From Platerodrilus igneus (lineage: Eukaryota; Arthropoda; Insecta; Coleoptera; Lycidae), in the NCBI GenBank assembly GCA_036346225.1, contig JARFIW010000108.1, positions 2,852,001 through 2,916,000 of the forward strand: a stretch of DNA of 64,000 nucleotides. The letters are read 5' to 3'. Position 1 is the first letter of the stretch. Each line of letters opens with the position of its first letter. A program made the position numbers and the translations under genes. A model generated the notes under the pieces. It did not search any database. It had not been told where the DNA came from and was given only the letters and a program-made list of their open reading frames with translations. Of this stretch, positions 46,743 to 58,928 are shown one piece after another.

Positions 46743-47465
46743 CTGATGCTGCATCCTGATGATGATTGTATAGTTGTATCAGACACAGAAGCAGAACAGT
46801 CTCTAGAAGATGAAGTTATTGAAGATCCGTCTAATTCAGGAATGCATACCAATGACGAATTTAATCAACCAGATGATTTGGGACGTGTTGTAATTAACAT
46901 TGGTCATCCAGAGGGAGAATCAGATCTCTATATAGCACCACAAATAGCTCGCATTATAAAACCTCACCAAATCGGGGGCGTTCGTTTTTTGTATGATAAC
47001 GTTATTGAAAGTATCAATCGTTTTGATAGTTCAACTGGATTTGGTTGTATATTAGCTCATTCGATGGGATTGGGAAAACATTACAAGTCATTTGTTTTTC
47101 GGATATCTTTCTAAGGCACACATCAGCAAAAACCATTTTATGTATTATGCCTATTAACACGCTACAAAACTGGCTTGCTGAATATAATATGTGGTTACCT
47201 GCTGAAGAAGATGCATCTGATTGTGCGCTGGGTGCACAAGGCGAAGTTAGGCCAAGAACTTTCAGTCTGTATGTTCTCAACGATAGTCATAAAACAATTA
47301 CAAGTAGAGCGAAAGTTGTGCAAGCTTGGAAAAGCAGTGGAGGTGTTTTACTTATTGGATATGAACAATACAGATTGTTATCTCTTAGAAAGCAACCTAA
47401 GTCTAGGAGAAAACCTCATTTGGTTCAACCAGACGATGATGTTAAAAACAGAAAATTACTTGATG
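46743..47465 (+). CDS. RAD54L2: RAD54L2-like, exon 4: ATPase lobe 1 start, frameshift in Walker A
   Basis: The acceptor CCACAG (46742) is weak but is forced by an upstream in-frame TAA. The exon encodes an acidic lead (HPDDDCIVVSD), then VVINIGHPEG, IAPQIARIIKPHQIGGVRFLY and GFGCILAHSMGLGK, the entry to SNF2 motif I. At 47075-47078 only four A's occur where five would keep frame. The conserved continuation (TLQVICFSDIF, then PINTLQNWLAEYNMWLP, LLIGYEQYRLLSL) lies in the next frame to donor GATG|GTACGT at 47466. Either the assembly lacks one A or this allele is null. Both flanks are otherwise conserved. Confidence 0.88.
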
Positions 47466-50400
47466 GTACGTATTTTGATGATTATTTAAAAAATAATTGC
47501 TAGTTTGGTAGCTTAATATTTTTTTGTTGAATTATTTTCAGTACCTTAAATAGCTTAACGAATTTGAATACTAGTAAATATCGAAAGGTTAAATCTTGGC
47601 TGCGTGAGTATGAGCAAAGTTTACAGTCATATGCTAACCATACTACACAATCAATAAAAAAATATTTTAATAAAACTTTTGTTCTTGCCATGACGTTTCC
47701 CAATAGCCGGTAAAAAGTTAATATACGTGTTTAATTAAGGAATGTTGAAGTTGAGCAAATTAACGATTTTAAAAGTTCAGAAATACCTAAAAAATAGCAT
47801 GGGATTAAGTTAAGACTTCTTATGTCTAATTACAGTACCCTTGATGCCAACATATGCTTTCTGCATAACCCCTTTAAACAAAAATCATTGTAAGCACACA
47901 GCGCGTGGTTTGTAAAACCAAATCGTCACATTTTTAGCCTTTATTTGCGACTCCGACAACTTTGTCATTATGAATCCTGTATTAAAAAACTAAGGAGCCA
48001 CTGGATTATTAAGACGCAGCGTAGCATCAATAAGCAAAGTCATTCTAATTTCATTCTGCGTACAAAACACTCAACTAATTAATAAGTAGCACAATTATAT
48101 ACCTTCACATTTATTTCTTACTTTGCGTGCCCAATTTTCTATTCCAAAAAATTCGAATACTAAACATGCCAGATAGAATGAGCATTACGTTAATATATTG
48201 TGCAGTGGTGTGAGAGTGGGTTCCTATGGAAGAATTATAAAAGAAAATAAAAAATTTGAAATAAAAATAAAAAATAAATAAATAAAGCGGCATTACGTTA
48301 CATTATCACTTATTCCGAAAGGCTTTTTCTACTTGTCATAATTGAGGGGTGCTAAATTACATTATTACTTATCTTGAGAGACTTCTGTCTGTCACAGTAA
48401 TTTGTTCGATATTATCCCTACACAGACAACGGTTATTCCATATTAGTTTCCCTTGCTTTGATTTCCTAAACTTACCAGATTGTACTTTACATTTCTCTAA
48501 AATATCGTAAAACATTTGGATCAACAAAGTTACATCGTAACTTTTATAAGAGCTGCAATGGGCAATAAAAAAGCATGCTGTTTGTTACATTTAATTACGG
48601 GTGCGACAACATCAATAAATTAAACGCATTTAAATGTCTTCTAAATACGATTCCTTTACTGGGGTCCTTCACAACTGTCTGTTTACCTAGTTTTTAAGCA
48701 AATTTAAGTAAAAGAGACTCTAGCTGTATTAACATTAAATAATTTCAATATAAATACAAATATACTTTCTTTAAAAGAGAAACCCAAATTTCTTAAAGTC
48801 AACATGGCCAGTTATTGCTAAAAGAAATTTTAAAATGACAATAGATTTAATTCATTGATAATCTTATCACCGCACATTTTTCAGTTTCCAATATTGAATT
48901 GTATGACATTTATCAATCTCAATTTCTGTAAATGTTGTTAATAACAAACGGAAAACAGTTAAATACCAGCCTTTTTATTAACCATTTCATTGTCCATTTG
49001 AAATACTAATGTATGCTTTCACTAACAGAATTCAATCAATAAAATTTACATCTAAAATTCTATACGTATATATTTCTTAATATTTCAAAATGTTCCAAAC
49101 TTCCTTACAAAATAGCTTTAACCAACAACTGCTCCATCGGTTAATTTTTTTCTACATGAATACAAACTTGTTTACACATAAAGTTACATATACATTATTA
49201 ATAAGTAACCTATAAAAGCTCATAATATTACTCTCACTATTTGATTCCAATCTCTGAAAAAAAGTTTAGGGATTCCAGAAACCATCTGTAATTTTCATTT
49301 TATGTTCTTTCAGCTAACACAACACAACACAAAATTCCAAATTAATGGAGGAGTAAACTCTCTATGTCTTAACCCTTTTCTTTAACCTCTCTTGTCACAA
49401 CATATTATCCATGTCCCCACGTGTGTGTACCTACCCTGCCCCTGTCACCATATTTCACTTTCATGTTGCTTGTCACATATCAATCAAATTTTTCTTCTTA
49501 AATTTTCTGCCATACTGATCCTTTACCATACGGATCTAGCATGTATTACTTACTCGAATGATTACATTTTGACGTCTCTATTACCGCCTCGCGAATAATT
49601 AATTGTTTTTCCATGTGATTATTGTCATTTAGTTCCTTCCTGTATTTAAGGTTCAATTGGATGTTTTGTCATGGTACAGTCTTGGTATTGGGTTTATGGA
49701 ATTAATCCTGGGAAAGTACTTGTGGAATCATGTGATTTACTTGGCGTTAACGTTCCATAGTTTCTTTTGTCTTAAACAGTATAAAATGAATACATTATAA
49801 CATTTTATTTGTTTATTTATTTAGCATGCATCTGCTCAAGCAGAAAATCATAACAGCAGGACGCAAACTAGGTACACCAAAAATAATAAAATTAAATTAC
49901 ACAACTAAAAATTTTAATTACTAAGGCTTAATTAGGAGCATCTTCTTAATATTAGTCATAGCAATACAATAAATATCAAACTTTAAATAAAAATTATTAT
50001 TGCACATTTCAAAGATAGTCAAAAATTGGCAGGAGTTATTTTCAGCAGCACATGATTAGAAGAAGAATTGCTACGAGCATGAAATTATGGGACCTTGAAT
50101 TGTAAAATAGCATAGGATTTTAGAGCAGTCAATATTAGCATGGATTAGTTTAAATAAAAAGAACAGAAAAATATATGTCTTGCGTCATGTAATCCAAATC
50201 TTAACTGTAAGTGAGATAAACATTGTCACTTTTGAAGCATAAGAATTTAAAAAATCTCACTTGTACTCTTTTCATTTTTAACTTGTGAAGTTGGTAATTT
50301 GTAATTCATACAATATTTGCATATTCAAGCTTAGTTCGAACAAAAGCACATATATATGTATAAAATTATTAAATTGGATATGCATTGTGATATTCGTGAA

Positions 50401-51732
50401 TTTCCACTATTGTGCATGTGGGTTTTAAGCAATTACTATAGTAAACTGTAGATGTAATTGTTTTGGTGTATTATTTATGGAAGTTTTCCTAATAAACGAT
50501 GTCCAAAAGCTTTCTTAATTTTTTGAGAAATGGCATTGAACAAAATCTCCCACCACAGTGCACTTTCACCTTTAACGGTATTTTTATATCTGCGCTTTTT
50601 ACTCGTGTTTGGGAATCTGTTTATTAACAATCCTGGGGATTTTAATTACCTTCATAATCAACCTTGTTCCAAATAACGATGGTTGCATATCAATTGAATA
50701 CGAAGCTCTGCTTTATCTCTGTTCTTGAATAACTGAAGATAATTATCTCCTCTTTTATGATTCGTGGTTTTTATAAGTTTCAACCCCTTAGAATTTTATT
50801 TGAGGTCCACCTTCTCATGGTTTAGAACGTCTAAACTGCTCAATTTTCGAGGTCAAGTCCTTCTCTTTATGCAAACGGTCATCTTGCTCTCACAGTTTTG
50901 CACTGGATAAAGAAAGGTGCATCATTTGTTTACGTTCCCAACACATTTTTATGAGTATATGCGGGGGGGGGGGGTTTCTTTGAGCTCGTGTGAATTTGTA
51001 CAAATAACTTTAATATGCCGGTTATTTCCCGAGTATCTGTACTATAATTTTTTTAAATATAATATGAAGGTAAAATACTGATAGTTATTAACGTGTGTAT
51101 TCAAAATATTGGGCGCTTTACTATTTTAGTTGTTTTTTAATTTAATATTACTTTGAAATAACCACGTTCATAAATGTAAACCATAAATTTTTCAGGGTAC
51201 TTTCATGATATAATCTCCCTTAAATAACTGAAATTAATAAACTCATTTCCTTAAATAACGCACTAGCATTACAAACATATGAACGAATTAACTGCTCTTA
51301 ACAATTGCGCACAACCTACCGTAGACGTAGGCGAAAGTCCCATTAAATCTAAGCAAACCAATTCCTCCGGCTTCTTACAAATGATCGAATTGAAAGGGCC
51401 TGTTTGGGTTGTAGACAATTTACACATTTGACACACTTCATATGATACTACTGTTTGCCTGATTGTCTAAACATTTTAGGATAGTAAAAAGTTTTACGCA
51501 TATGATCATAAATTTTCTTGTAGCCAAAATTCTCCATAACAAACTGCTGCTGTAATATTAATTCCTTCACCTTATTTTTCAAAACCCAATTGAAAATTCC
51601 CATTCTCTGGGATATCCCTTAACAAAATGCTGTTGTAATATTAATTCCCTCATCTTATTTTTCAGAACACATAATTGAAAATTCTCGTTTTCTTGGTCAA
51701 TCCTTTTAAATAGAATATCCATATGTAGTTTA
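47466..51732. other. Intron 4, left part, mostly featureless
   Basis: Contains a diverged copy of the long LTR-like repeat (listed separately) and a run of about 11 G at 50961-50972. No other coding or RNA feature is supported. Confidence 0.6.
48200..49560. repeat. Long LTR-like repeat, copy C (diverged)
   Basis: Shares ordered blocks with 31500-32280: GTGGGTTCCTA, then CATTA-ATTAACACTTA-like blocks, TTGAGG-GC, CTGTCTGTCAC, CCCTTGCTT, CATGTTGCTTG and TTTTTCTT. The spacing varies. Homology is moderate and the boundaries uncertain. Confidence 0.45.
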
Positions 51733-52986
51733 TGTGAGGGTGAATCAAAAGTTATCCACAATATAGATATCTTTTATTGCAACACTAATAGGAAACTGAA
51801 GTTAACACCATTTTTCAGTATAGTCTCCTTGCTTTGTAACACACTTCGTTCATCGTTGTACAAGCGTTCTGATACTCTCGGAAAGGAAGGTTTTTGGCCG
51901 AGTAGCGAGACATGTTTTCCATCCTTCACTTTTTTAACAGAGATGAATCGCTGGCCTCTTAATGCCTCTTTGAGTGTACCAAACAAGTGGTAGTCAGAAG
52001 TGGCAAGATCAGGACTATATGCAGGATGAGTCATTACTTCAAACCTGAGTTTCTGGACTGTTTAACAGTGTGGACAGCAGTCTGTGGACGGACCTTATCG
52101 TGCGACAACACAACACTTTGTAACAGTAGTTCTCAGCATTTGCTTTGAGTTGCTGACTTTAGCTTGTTAGTAAGCATCTCACTGTAACACACCCTGTTTA
52201 TTGTTGTGCCACTCTCCTGATAATGTTCCAGTACTGGGCTTTTTGCGTCTCAAGAAATGACTTTCTTGCGTATGGTTGGGTTTTGAACTTTTTTTTACTG
52301 GGCGTTTGTGAATGTTTTTATTCCATTCTCTGCTGTTTACTCTTCGACTCATAATGGTAGACCCAGGTTTTATCATCAGTGATGATCCTGTCTAAGAAAC
52401 CGTCACCTTTATTACCATAGCGATCCAAATGTTTTTGGCAGATGTCCAAGATTTTTTGTTTATGCAAGACTATGAGATGGTTTGGGACCCATCTTGCACA
52501 GACTTTATGAAACCCAAGTCTATTGTAGATGATTTCGTAGGCAGAACCATGACTAATTTGCAGACTATGTGCCATTTCATCAGTAGTCACTTGTCTGTCT
52601 AACAGAACCATGTCACGTGCCCACTCAATGTTGTCATCATTTGTGGCAGATCACTTGTGCAACCATTTTTGAATTTTTCAATCCATTTGTAAACACTCCG
52701 TTGCGGCAAAGCACTTCTTGCTATTGTGCCGAAAGTCTTTGATGGATTGCGGCCCGTGATACACCTTCCTACCACAAAAACCGGATAACTACTCATTGTT
52801 CCCCTTTTTTGCAAACTTCTATCGGAGCGGCCATAATTTATCTGCAACAAAAGGAAGATAAATGGAGTAATTATGATCGAAATTCCATAGTAGCATAACG
52901 ATGAAATATACGAGGATGGAGGTCAGTATGAACAATGTAAGAAGATTTATGTCAACATTGCGGATAATTTGTGACTCACCCTTGTA
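51731..52986 (-). mobile_element. Mariner-like element, near full length, inactive
   Basis: The ends are related inverted repeats: GAGGGTGAATCAAAAGTTAT at left, and AGGGTGAGTCACAAATTATC on the minus strand at right, each followed by CC(A/G)CAAT. A TA dinucleotide lies at both outer edges (51731, 52985). At about 1.25 kb it has the usual mariner size and is in intron 4 of the helicase gene. Confidence 0.88.
51774..52832 (-). pseudogene. Mariner transposase, broken
   Basis: The minus strand starts MAAPIEVCKKGEQ at 52832 and soon meets a stop. It continues as SVYKWIEKFKNG, then VTTDEMAHSLQISHGSAYEI, LGFHKVCARWVPNHL and IITDDKTWVYHYE (first catalytic Asp), and ends with HPAYSPDLATSDYHLFGTLK (third Asp). 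The region of the second Asp is damaged. At least three frame changes are seen. Confidence 0.88.
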
Positions 52987-53204
52987 CCGTTTTGTTACAT
53001 TCTCGGCTTCCTTCTCCAATTGCAATAATGTTTTTGCAGCGCAAGGATCTGTAGCTTGAGCTGTCCCTATTCTTTTTAAATTATTTGTATCTTTTTTGAA
53101 ATTCTTTGTTAGTTTGAGCATATGCAGCCCAGTAGAACTATTATCTGGCTTTTGACTGTCCCTCTTCTTGAACGGCTGCTGGAACACTGCATCTGTCGAA
53201 GCCA

Positions 53205-53400
53205 TGCTGTTCCAAGCAACATGCGTGACAACACACACACGGTACCTGCATTCTACCTGTCATCTGAACGAGAGCGTATTTTTATCAAAAATGCTTACCT
53301 AACATTTTTCAACCAGTCCCTGTCGGGAATCAAACCCGGCAGACCTTGGGTTTAGTAGTCAAATGCGAACTATATCACGGAGTCGCCGTTGTTCACCTAT
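53205..53400 (-). mobile_element. tRNA-derived SINE, older copy in inverted orientation
   Basis: The minus strand has an A-box-like GTGATATAGTTCG, a B box GGTTTGATTCCC (about 53329-53340), and the same body as the next SINE (TTGAAAAATGTTAGGTAAGC, GTGTTGTCACGCATG). It is more diverged than 53485-53781 and lies head to head with it, 84 bp apart. Confidence 0.8.
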
Positions 53401-53469
53401 AACATTAAAACAGGGCACACCCACGATATTAAGAGATAAAGAAAGGTAGGAATTTTGCAAGTACTTCAC

Positions 53470-53796
53470 TGTATCAAATACACTAGCGGCTCCGTGGCGT
53501 AGTGGTATGTGTGTGACTACTACGCCCAAGGTCCCGGGTTCGAATCTCGACACGGTCCGCTTGAAAAATGTTAGGCGAGCATTTTTCACAAAAATACACC
53601 CTCGTTCGGATGAGAGGTAAAATGGAGGTCCCGTGTGTGAGTGTTGTCATGCACGTTAAAGATCCCTACCTTGCTTGGAACAGCAAGGGTTCGGCAAAAT
53701 TCCAAATTTTCCAGGTAAAAAAAAACTCGCTTCCTGGCCAATGTAGTACCTTCGGGTGGAGCATTGGAAAATCAAATGTAATGTATCAAATACACT
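53470..53796 (+). mobile_element. tRNA-derived SINE with 15-bp target duplication
   Basis: The SINE is 53485-53781 (297 bp), flanked by exact copies of TGTATCAAATACACT at 53470-53484 and 53782-53796. The head contains A box TGGCGTAGTGG (53495-53505) and B box GGTTCGAATCT (53537-53547), the internal RNA polymerase III promoter. The body is shared with 41811-41992 and 53205-53400. The 3' end is AAATCAAATGTAA rather than a pure A tail, so a LINE recognising a specific tail may have mobilised it. It is not a functional tRNA gene: the anticodon arm and the 3' half do not fold as a tRNA. Confidence 0.92.
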
Positions 53797-54585
53797 GACT
53801 GGTCACTTCCTCTGTTCGGCAAGGTCGCCCAGAGTAATTTAACCTAATTGTGCTTGTTCATCTAAACTTGTAAATCCCCCCTGGTCCTCATTGGACAAAG
53901 CAATGACGCACATCTTTTGGGGCATGAGGAAACGTCTATATACAATAATAAACACAATAAAACTATTTCTGAAAGTCCCAAGCAGGTTTGAAACATAAAA
54001 ACCACATTAATAGCGAGTTAAGCCCCATTTGCTAGCTAAATTACGATAGTAAATATACTCCCAATTAAGGATTGGAAACCCCTACCATTAATTATTCAAC
54101 TAAAGCTTTTCCAATTCAATTCAATTTCATTTAGAATGCATGTATCACACAAGGTGAATGGCAATTAGTTAGTATAATACAAAATAGCAGTACAACTATG
54201 TCACTTAATTCTACACAATATTATTCATGATTCCAACGGGCGTGTTTAAAGGGTAAGCATTTAGTAAAAATTTTTTAATAGAGTAAAAAACGTATTCACT
54301 TAGGAATTTTTAATAACATGTTTAAATTGGTGCATTGGTAGTTGTCTAATACTGGTGTGTAAAGCATTAAAACACAAAACCAAAGTAATCGTTACCACTT
54401 TTTGATCTAGACAGTCTATGATATGGAACTACACATTATGAAGCCAATGAGATAGGCACATTTTCCCTGTTTAGCAGCGGCAAGAACAAACACCAGTATA
54501 ATGAGACTTTGTTGTTTTTTTGAAAACTTTGTTTAAATGTTACCTTTACGTTTGTAGCAATCGCCTAACTTATATAATTTTTCAG
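53797..54585. other. End of intron 4
   Basis: No feature recognised apart from the acceptor ATAATTTTTCAG ending at 54585. Confidence 0.6.
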
Positions 54586-56120
54586 ATATTCATACTGCCC
54601 TGGTAATGCCCGGTCCAGATTTGGTAATATGCGATGAAGGTCATCGAATAAAGAATTCACATGCATCCATTTCACAAGCTCTGAAACAAATGAGAACTAA
54701 ACGCCGCGTTGTTTTAACAGGTTACCCACTTCAAAACAATCTTATGGAATACTGGTGTATGGTTGACTTTGTGCGGCCTAACTATTTAGGTACTAAAGCT
54801 GAATTTTGTAATATGTTTGAAAGACCTATTCAGAACGGTCAGTGTATGGATTCAACTGAAACAGATATAAAACTGATGCGATATCGGGCACATGTCCTTC
54901 ATTCACTTCTTCTTGGGTTTGTACAGAGGCGCTCGCATGAGGTATTACAAAATGCTTTACCGCAAAAGGAGGAGTATGTGTTGTTACTGCGAATGACCGA
55001 TTTCCAGAGAAAATTGTATAATGTTTTTATGAATGAAGTTGTGCGATGTCAGTCTGTCCCAAATCCCTTGAAAGCATTTGCTGTTTGTTGTAAAATCTGG
55101 AATCATCCAGATGTTTTATATAATTTTCTAAAGAAACGTGCAGGAGGAGAAGCTGTAGATATTGATTTGGAAGAAGTGTCAAATACCTCCAACCTCATTG
55201 TAAACCCTCCTCCTTCTAGACCAAAGCGTATGCCAAAGAGAACTTTACCTTCTAGGGGAAAACGAAGTGTTAAGCCTGAAGCTTCAGTTACTCCTAACAA
55301 TACCAGGGAAGAAGAAAAAACACCACCCAGAATTAGGCGAGGACATTTTATATCACCAAACCCTGGTCCAGATTCAAGTGAATTTTTTCTTAATGAAAAT
55401 GCTAATTTTCCATCGCCATCAATTAGTCATCAACATAGTCCATCTTCTAGTTTTATTAGCAGTCAAACGTCAGATTCTAATCATCAGCCAAGTTTTGCCA
55501 ACCAAAACTTTTCCCAGAGTAGCCTTACGAGCTTTAGTAATTTCTCTTCAAGCACATCCCAAGCTTCAACTTCTAGTTTTCAAAACATTAAGCAGCAACT
55601 GAATATGTGGGGACAAAAGGAGGTAAATGAACATAGTGGCAGCCCTAGTAAAAGCCAATTAATTGGAGGTGATGTGGTTAATAGTACAAATTCTTCCGAA
55701 GGATTGTCATTGCGTAAAGATGATAAACCTATTATTTCAAGTAATATAATTACAAGTACTAGAAAAAGTGAATTGAATAGTGTTAGTGTTAGTGAAAATA
55801 AACCAAAAATTAATATCATAAGTGATATAAAAGTCGAAGCTCCTTTTCCTAATTTTCTAAATAAAGCTATTGATAGTAGTAAAAAAATTAACATTATAAG
55901 TGATATTAAGGTAGAACCTAAAAAAGATGAATCTGGAGAAGATAAACGTTTTTCAAGATTTAATATGGAAAGCATGAAAAATGAACTCAAACCCTTAGCA
56001 AAGCCTGAACCGCCACCTCGTCGAATTTCTGAAGATGAAGATGTTAAAATTATTTCAGAAATGCCTCCACCGGCTAAGATGCGAGGAGATGATGGTCAAG
56101 ATGGCATCCCATATGACTGG
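54586..56120 (+). CDS. RAD54L2: RAD54L2-like, exon 5: DEGH box, lobe 1 end and long disordered linker
   Basis: The acceptor at 54585 and phase fit exon 4 (the split codon gives Asp). It starts IHTALVMPGPDLVICDEGHR with SNF2 motif II (DEGH), then RRVVLTGYPLQNNLMEYWCM (motif III), PIQNGQCMDST, FVQRRSHEVL and AFAVCCKIWNHPDVLYNF, all strong RAD54L2 signatures. From about 55150 to 56095 comes a roughly 310-residue linker rich in Ser, Asn, Gln and Pro. It includes RPKRMPKRTLPSRGKR (NLS-like) and a duplicated INIISDIKVE that places two SUMO-type IKVE sites. The vertebrate linker here is much shorter. The exon ends IPYDW at donor GG|GTAAGT in phase 0. Confidence 0.95.
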
Positions 56121-57415
56121 GTAAGTATGGTTTGTTTTGCGTATAAGGTTTGAATTTAATTCTGTTATAATTTGTTTTTATATCCAGTTAACACTGTGTT
56201 CTCCTTTCGCACATTGTCTTAGACTGTTCTTGCTTGACTATAGTTGTTGGACTGTTAAAAATTATTTGTGCAGTTTAGAAGTTTAGATTTACTTGCATTA
56301 ACGCAATTAATATAATTTGACAGGCCGATAAATATCACCATAAACTTGTAAGTCTTCTACAACAACCCTGATATAGTATTTACTAACCTCAGTTTTAAAG
56401 TACTTGAAAATATCAAAACGTATTACTTTGTGTATCCCTGGAAGCACCCTTAAACACCAGCTTTTACTCAACTAACAGCTATAGTAAATATCTATAATTA
56501 AAGCTGTAGCGCCACATTTAATAAGCGGAACAAACCAGAAATTCTCGCCACATCTAGTAAAACTTGTACCACCTAAGGGGTAGGTATGGACAGAGTATTA
56601 CATCTTCAACGGTTCGCGATCTTCGTGTTTCATTTAACAATTATGTGACTTTGTTTACTAATTGTTTGTATTGTTTACTATGTTAAATTATTTAGTTCAA
56701 TACTCAATGCACACGTTAGGAATAAAAAGTACTACAAGTTCGAATCCGAAAGTTGTTTTTGCTCTACTGATGCTACAAAGCTAGAAAAATGTATCGAAAT
56801 GTTGTTAGTTACAGTGCGAAGTATAAGAATAACTATATGTTTGAGCACTACATAAAATAAGATAATTTTAAAAATTAAATATGAATGGTTTAAACTGTTG
56901 TTGGCAACTTTCTTCTAATAAATTTTTATACTATTCAATGAATCAAGAGGATTGTTTTTTATTGATTTTTCTACTTACGAATTCTTGAAATACTTTTAAT
57001 TATCTACAATGTTGAAATGACCTCTCCATTCGGGTTTGTAGGACATTAAACATATTGTGTTGTACCTTTTCTAAAAAAAAATCAACTTTTTATTGTTTAT
57101 TGTATTATAAATTAATTCATTTAGGTTCAGGGGATTTTAAAACTCTCACAGTGAAATTCTCCAGTATTATTATGTTTAATATAAATATTATGAGAAAACC
57201 ACATAAAGATTTAGTTCTCACATGTCAGGACATTTTTAACGTTGAAACGCATGGCTCAGACAAAAGCAAAGGGAAGTGAAATAATGACCTGCACGAATCA
57301 CAGTCGCATATAAAAGATAAAGAAATTTAGAAAGACCAGGCTAACTACAAATGCGGAGAGAGGGGTGGTTTATATAGACAAGAAAAGTACATTGCCATAT
57401 TATAATGCATGCAAC
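56121..57415. other. Intron 5, left part; no feature recognised
   Basis: AT-rich and without a supported ORF. The 74-codon ORF at 57055 is probably chance. Confidence 0.5.
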
Positions 57416-58070
57416 TGTTATAGTCTAAGGTATAACCGTTAAAGTCTCAGCATAATTGATAAGAGCCACTATGACAGTTGGCAACATAATAAACACATAC
57501 ATAATATTGCACAACAAGGTATTACGTCAGCATTGCGTCTCAAATTGTATTACATACCAAAAATATTTATTGTAATACCAGAGGCGCTTTAAGAAAAAGA
57601 TAAAATGTACTCGCGCAAAATGTGGAGCTCCTCACGTCTTTGTGGCTATTCTTGCAGCAAGAGCCATGCTTTTTTTCGTGGATCTCGGCGGTAGTTCGGC
57701 GTGGGTCGGCCTTCGCCCTTGTTGAAACCAGATTTTCTTGTCTTCTCTCTTCTTTCTGTAGCGGTACGATAAAGGATCAACCAGGTAAGGAACGATAATA
57801 GGTACGATAGAGGAAACCTACATTATCTGAAAGAGAAGACAAAAAAGACACAGATAAACCTCACTGTTAGACATCTAGTTGGCTCATCTCGTCGTGTCGG
57901 AAAACGCGCACTTCCTTCCCCACTCCACGTATGCGCATTCTCTGGCGCCGACGCAACTGTCCCAAGTTACGGAAATGCACAAGTCCTTTTTTAAAATATT
58001 GGCGCGATTTCAGTCACATATTTAAAACTAAAATCAAAAATGACACATGGCCGATTTTCGGCATGTAACA
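57416..58070 (-). repeat. LTR-like unit of the TGTTA...TAACA family, full length
   Basis: Begins TGTTATAGTCTAAGG and ends TTTTCGGCATGTAACA (655 bp). It aligns with 24767-25248 along its length, with about 170 bp of extra middle sequence, and with the right arm of the palindrome at 58933-60390. The terminal TGTTA/TAACA inverted repeat is LTR-like. No matching 4-5 bp target duplication is seen, so its origin as a solo LTR is uncertain. Confidence 0.8.
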
Positions 58071-58928
58071 GCCATCGATTTTTTTTTTATTTTTACAATA
58101 AACCAAAAAGTAAGAAAATTGCTATTTAAAAAAATATACTTTACTGACAATTCTTAATAATTGATCTACGAAGTGCGCATTTCGTATTGTAACAGGTAAA
58201 ATTTATCGCTAATGAACAAAAAAGCCAATGTGGATGATTTCTTCTAAATAAACATTTTAAATTAAATATAGTTTATTTAGAGCAATTGTTAAGAAGCAAG
58301 AAGTAACAAGAACACTATAGTCAGTGTGCCACGAGAAGTCTCCTGAAAAGAATGCGGATGTACTGAAATTCATGTAAAGCGAGAAATAATATGTACTTGT
58401 ATATTACTGCAGTTAAAAGCATCGCATTGGGTTTTAAGTTATTACCTTCCTGATGTAATTAAATATCGTTTGTAAACATTTGGCATAAATGCATTTTTAC
58501 GGCTGGATAATAATTATGCAATAAAAAATTCCTATAAAAGTAAACATAACTTAGTGTTTGAAACTTATTACTTTATTTATTGATGATAGGGTTGTAACAG
58601 TACACAGACTGTGACATTGAGTAAGCAGTCGTATAGACACGCAAGTGGCATTTTACAAAAGTGTTATTGTTATGTATTGCTCATTAACCTGTTGACAATG
58701 CCGGTGTAGCTGAAGCGTGAGTCATAAACGAATGATGCTTTTCTGTATTAGTCAGCTTTAATTCCAACTATAGTTTATGGTGTACTTTGTTTTTATTTCA
58801 ATAATAAATACGGGAATTATTTTTTATACAAATCAATATTACAATTTTATGTGCAACAGCGCATTCTCTTGAAAAATTTTATGCACTTCCAGTATCCGAA
58901 GTAGCTTTTAAAAATGAGAAATATTAAT

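Noticed and set aside
47071..47084. Programmed ribosomal frameshift at the Walker A run of A
   Set aside because: No slippery heptamer with a downstream structure is evident, and a lost base in a homopolymer is a simpler explanation given the LTR comparison.
52819..53238. 139-codon minus-strand ORF ending in a hydrophobic segment (LLTLFILTSILVYFIVMLL), reminiscent of a gustatory-receptor C terminus
   Set aside because: The hydrophobic part is the 5' end of the mariner element, including its terminal inverted repeat, and the upstream part runs into a SINE.
53491..53560. tRNA gene (A and B boxes present)
   Set aside because: The sequence does not fold as a complete tRNA, and it is the head of a 297-bp SINE with a target duplication. 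The same applies to 41946-41990 and 53329-53400.
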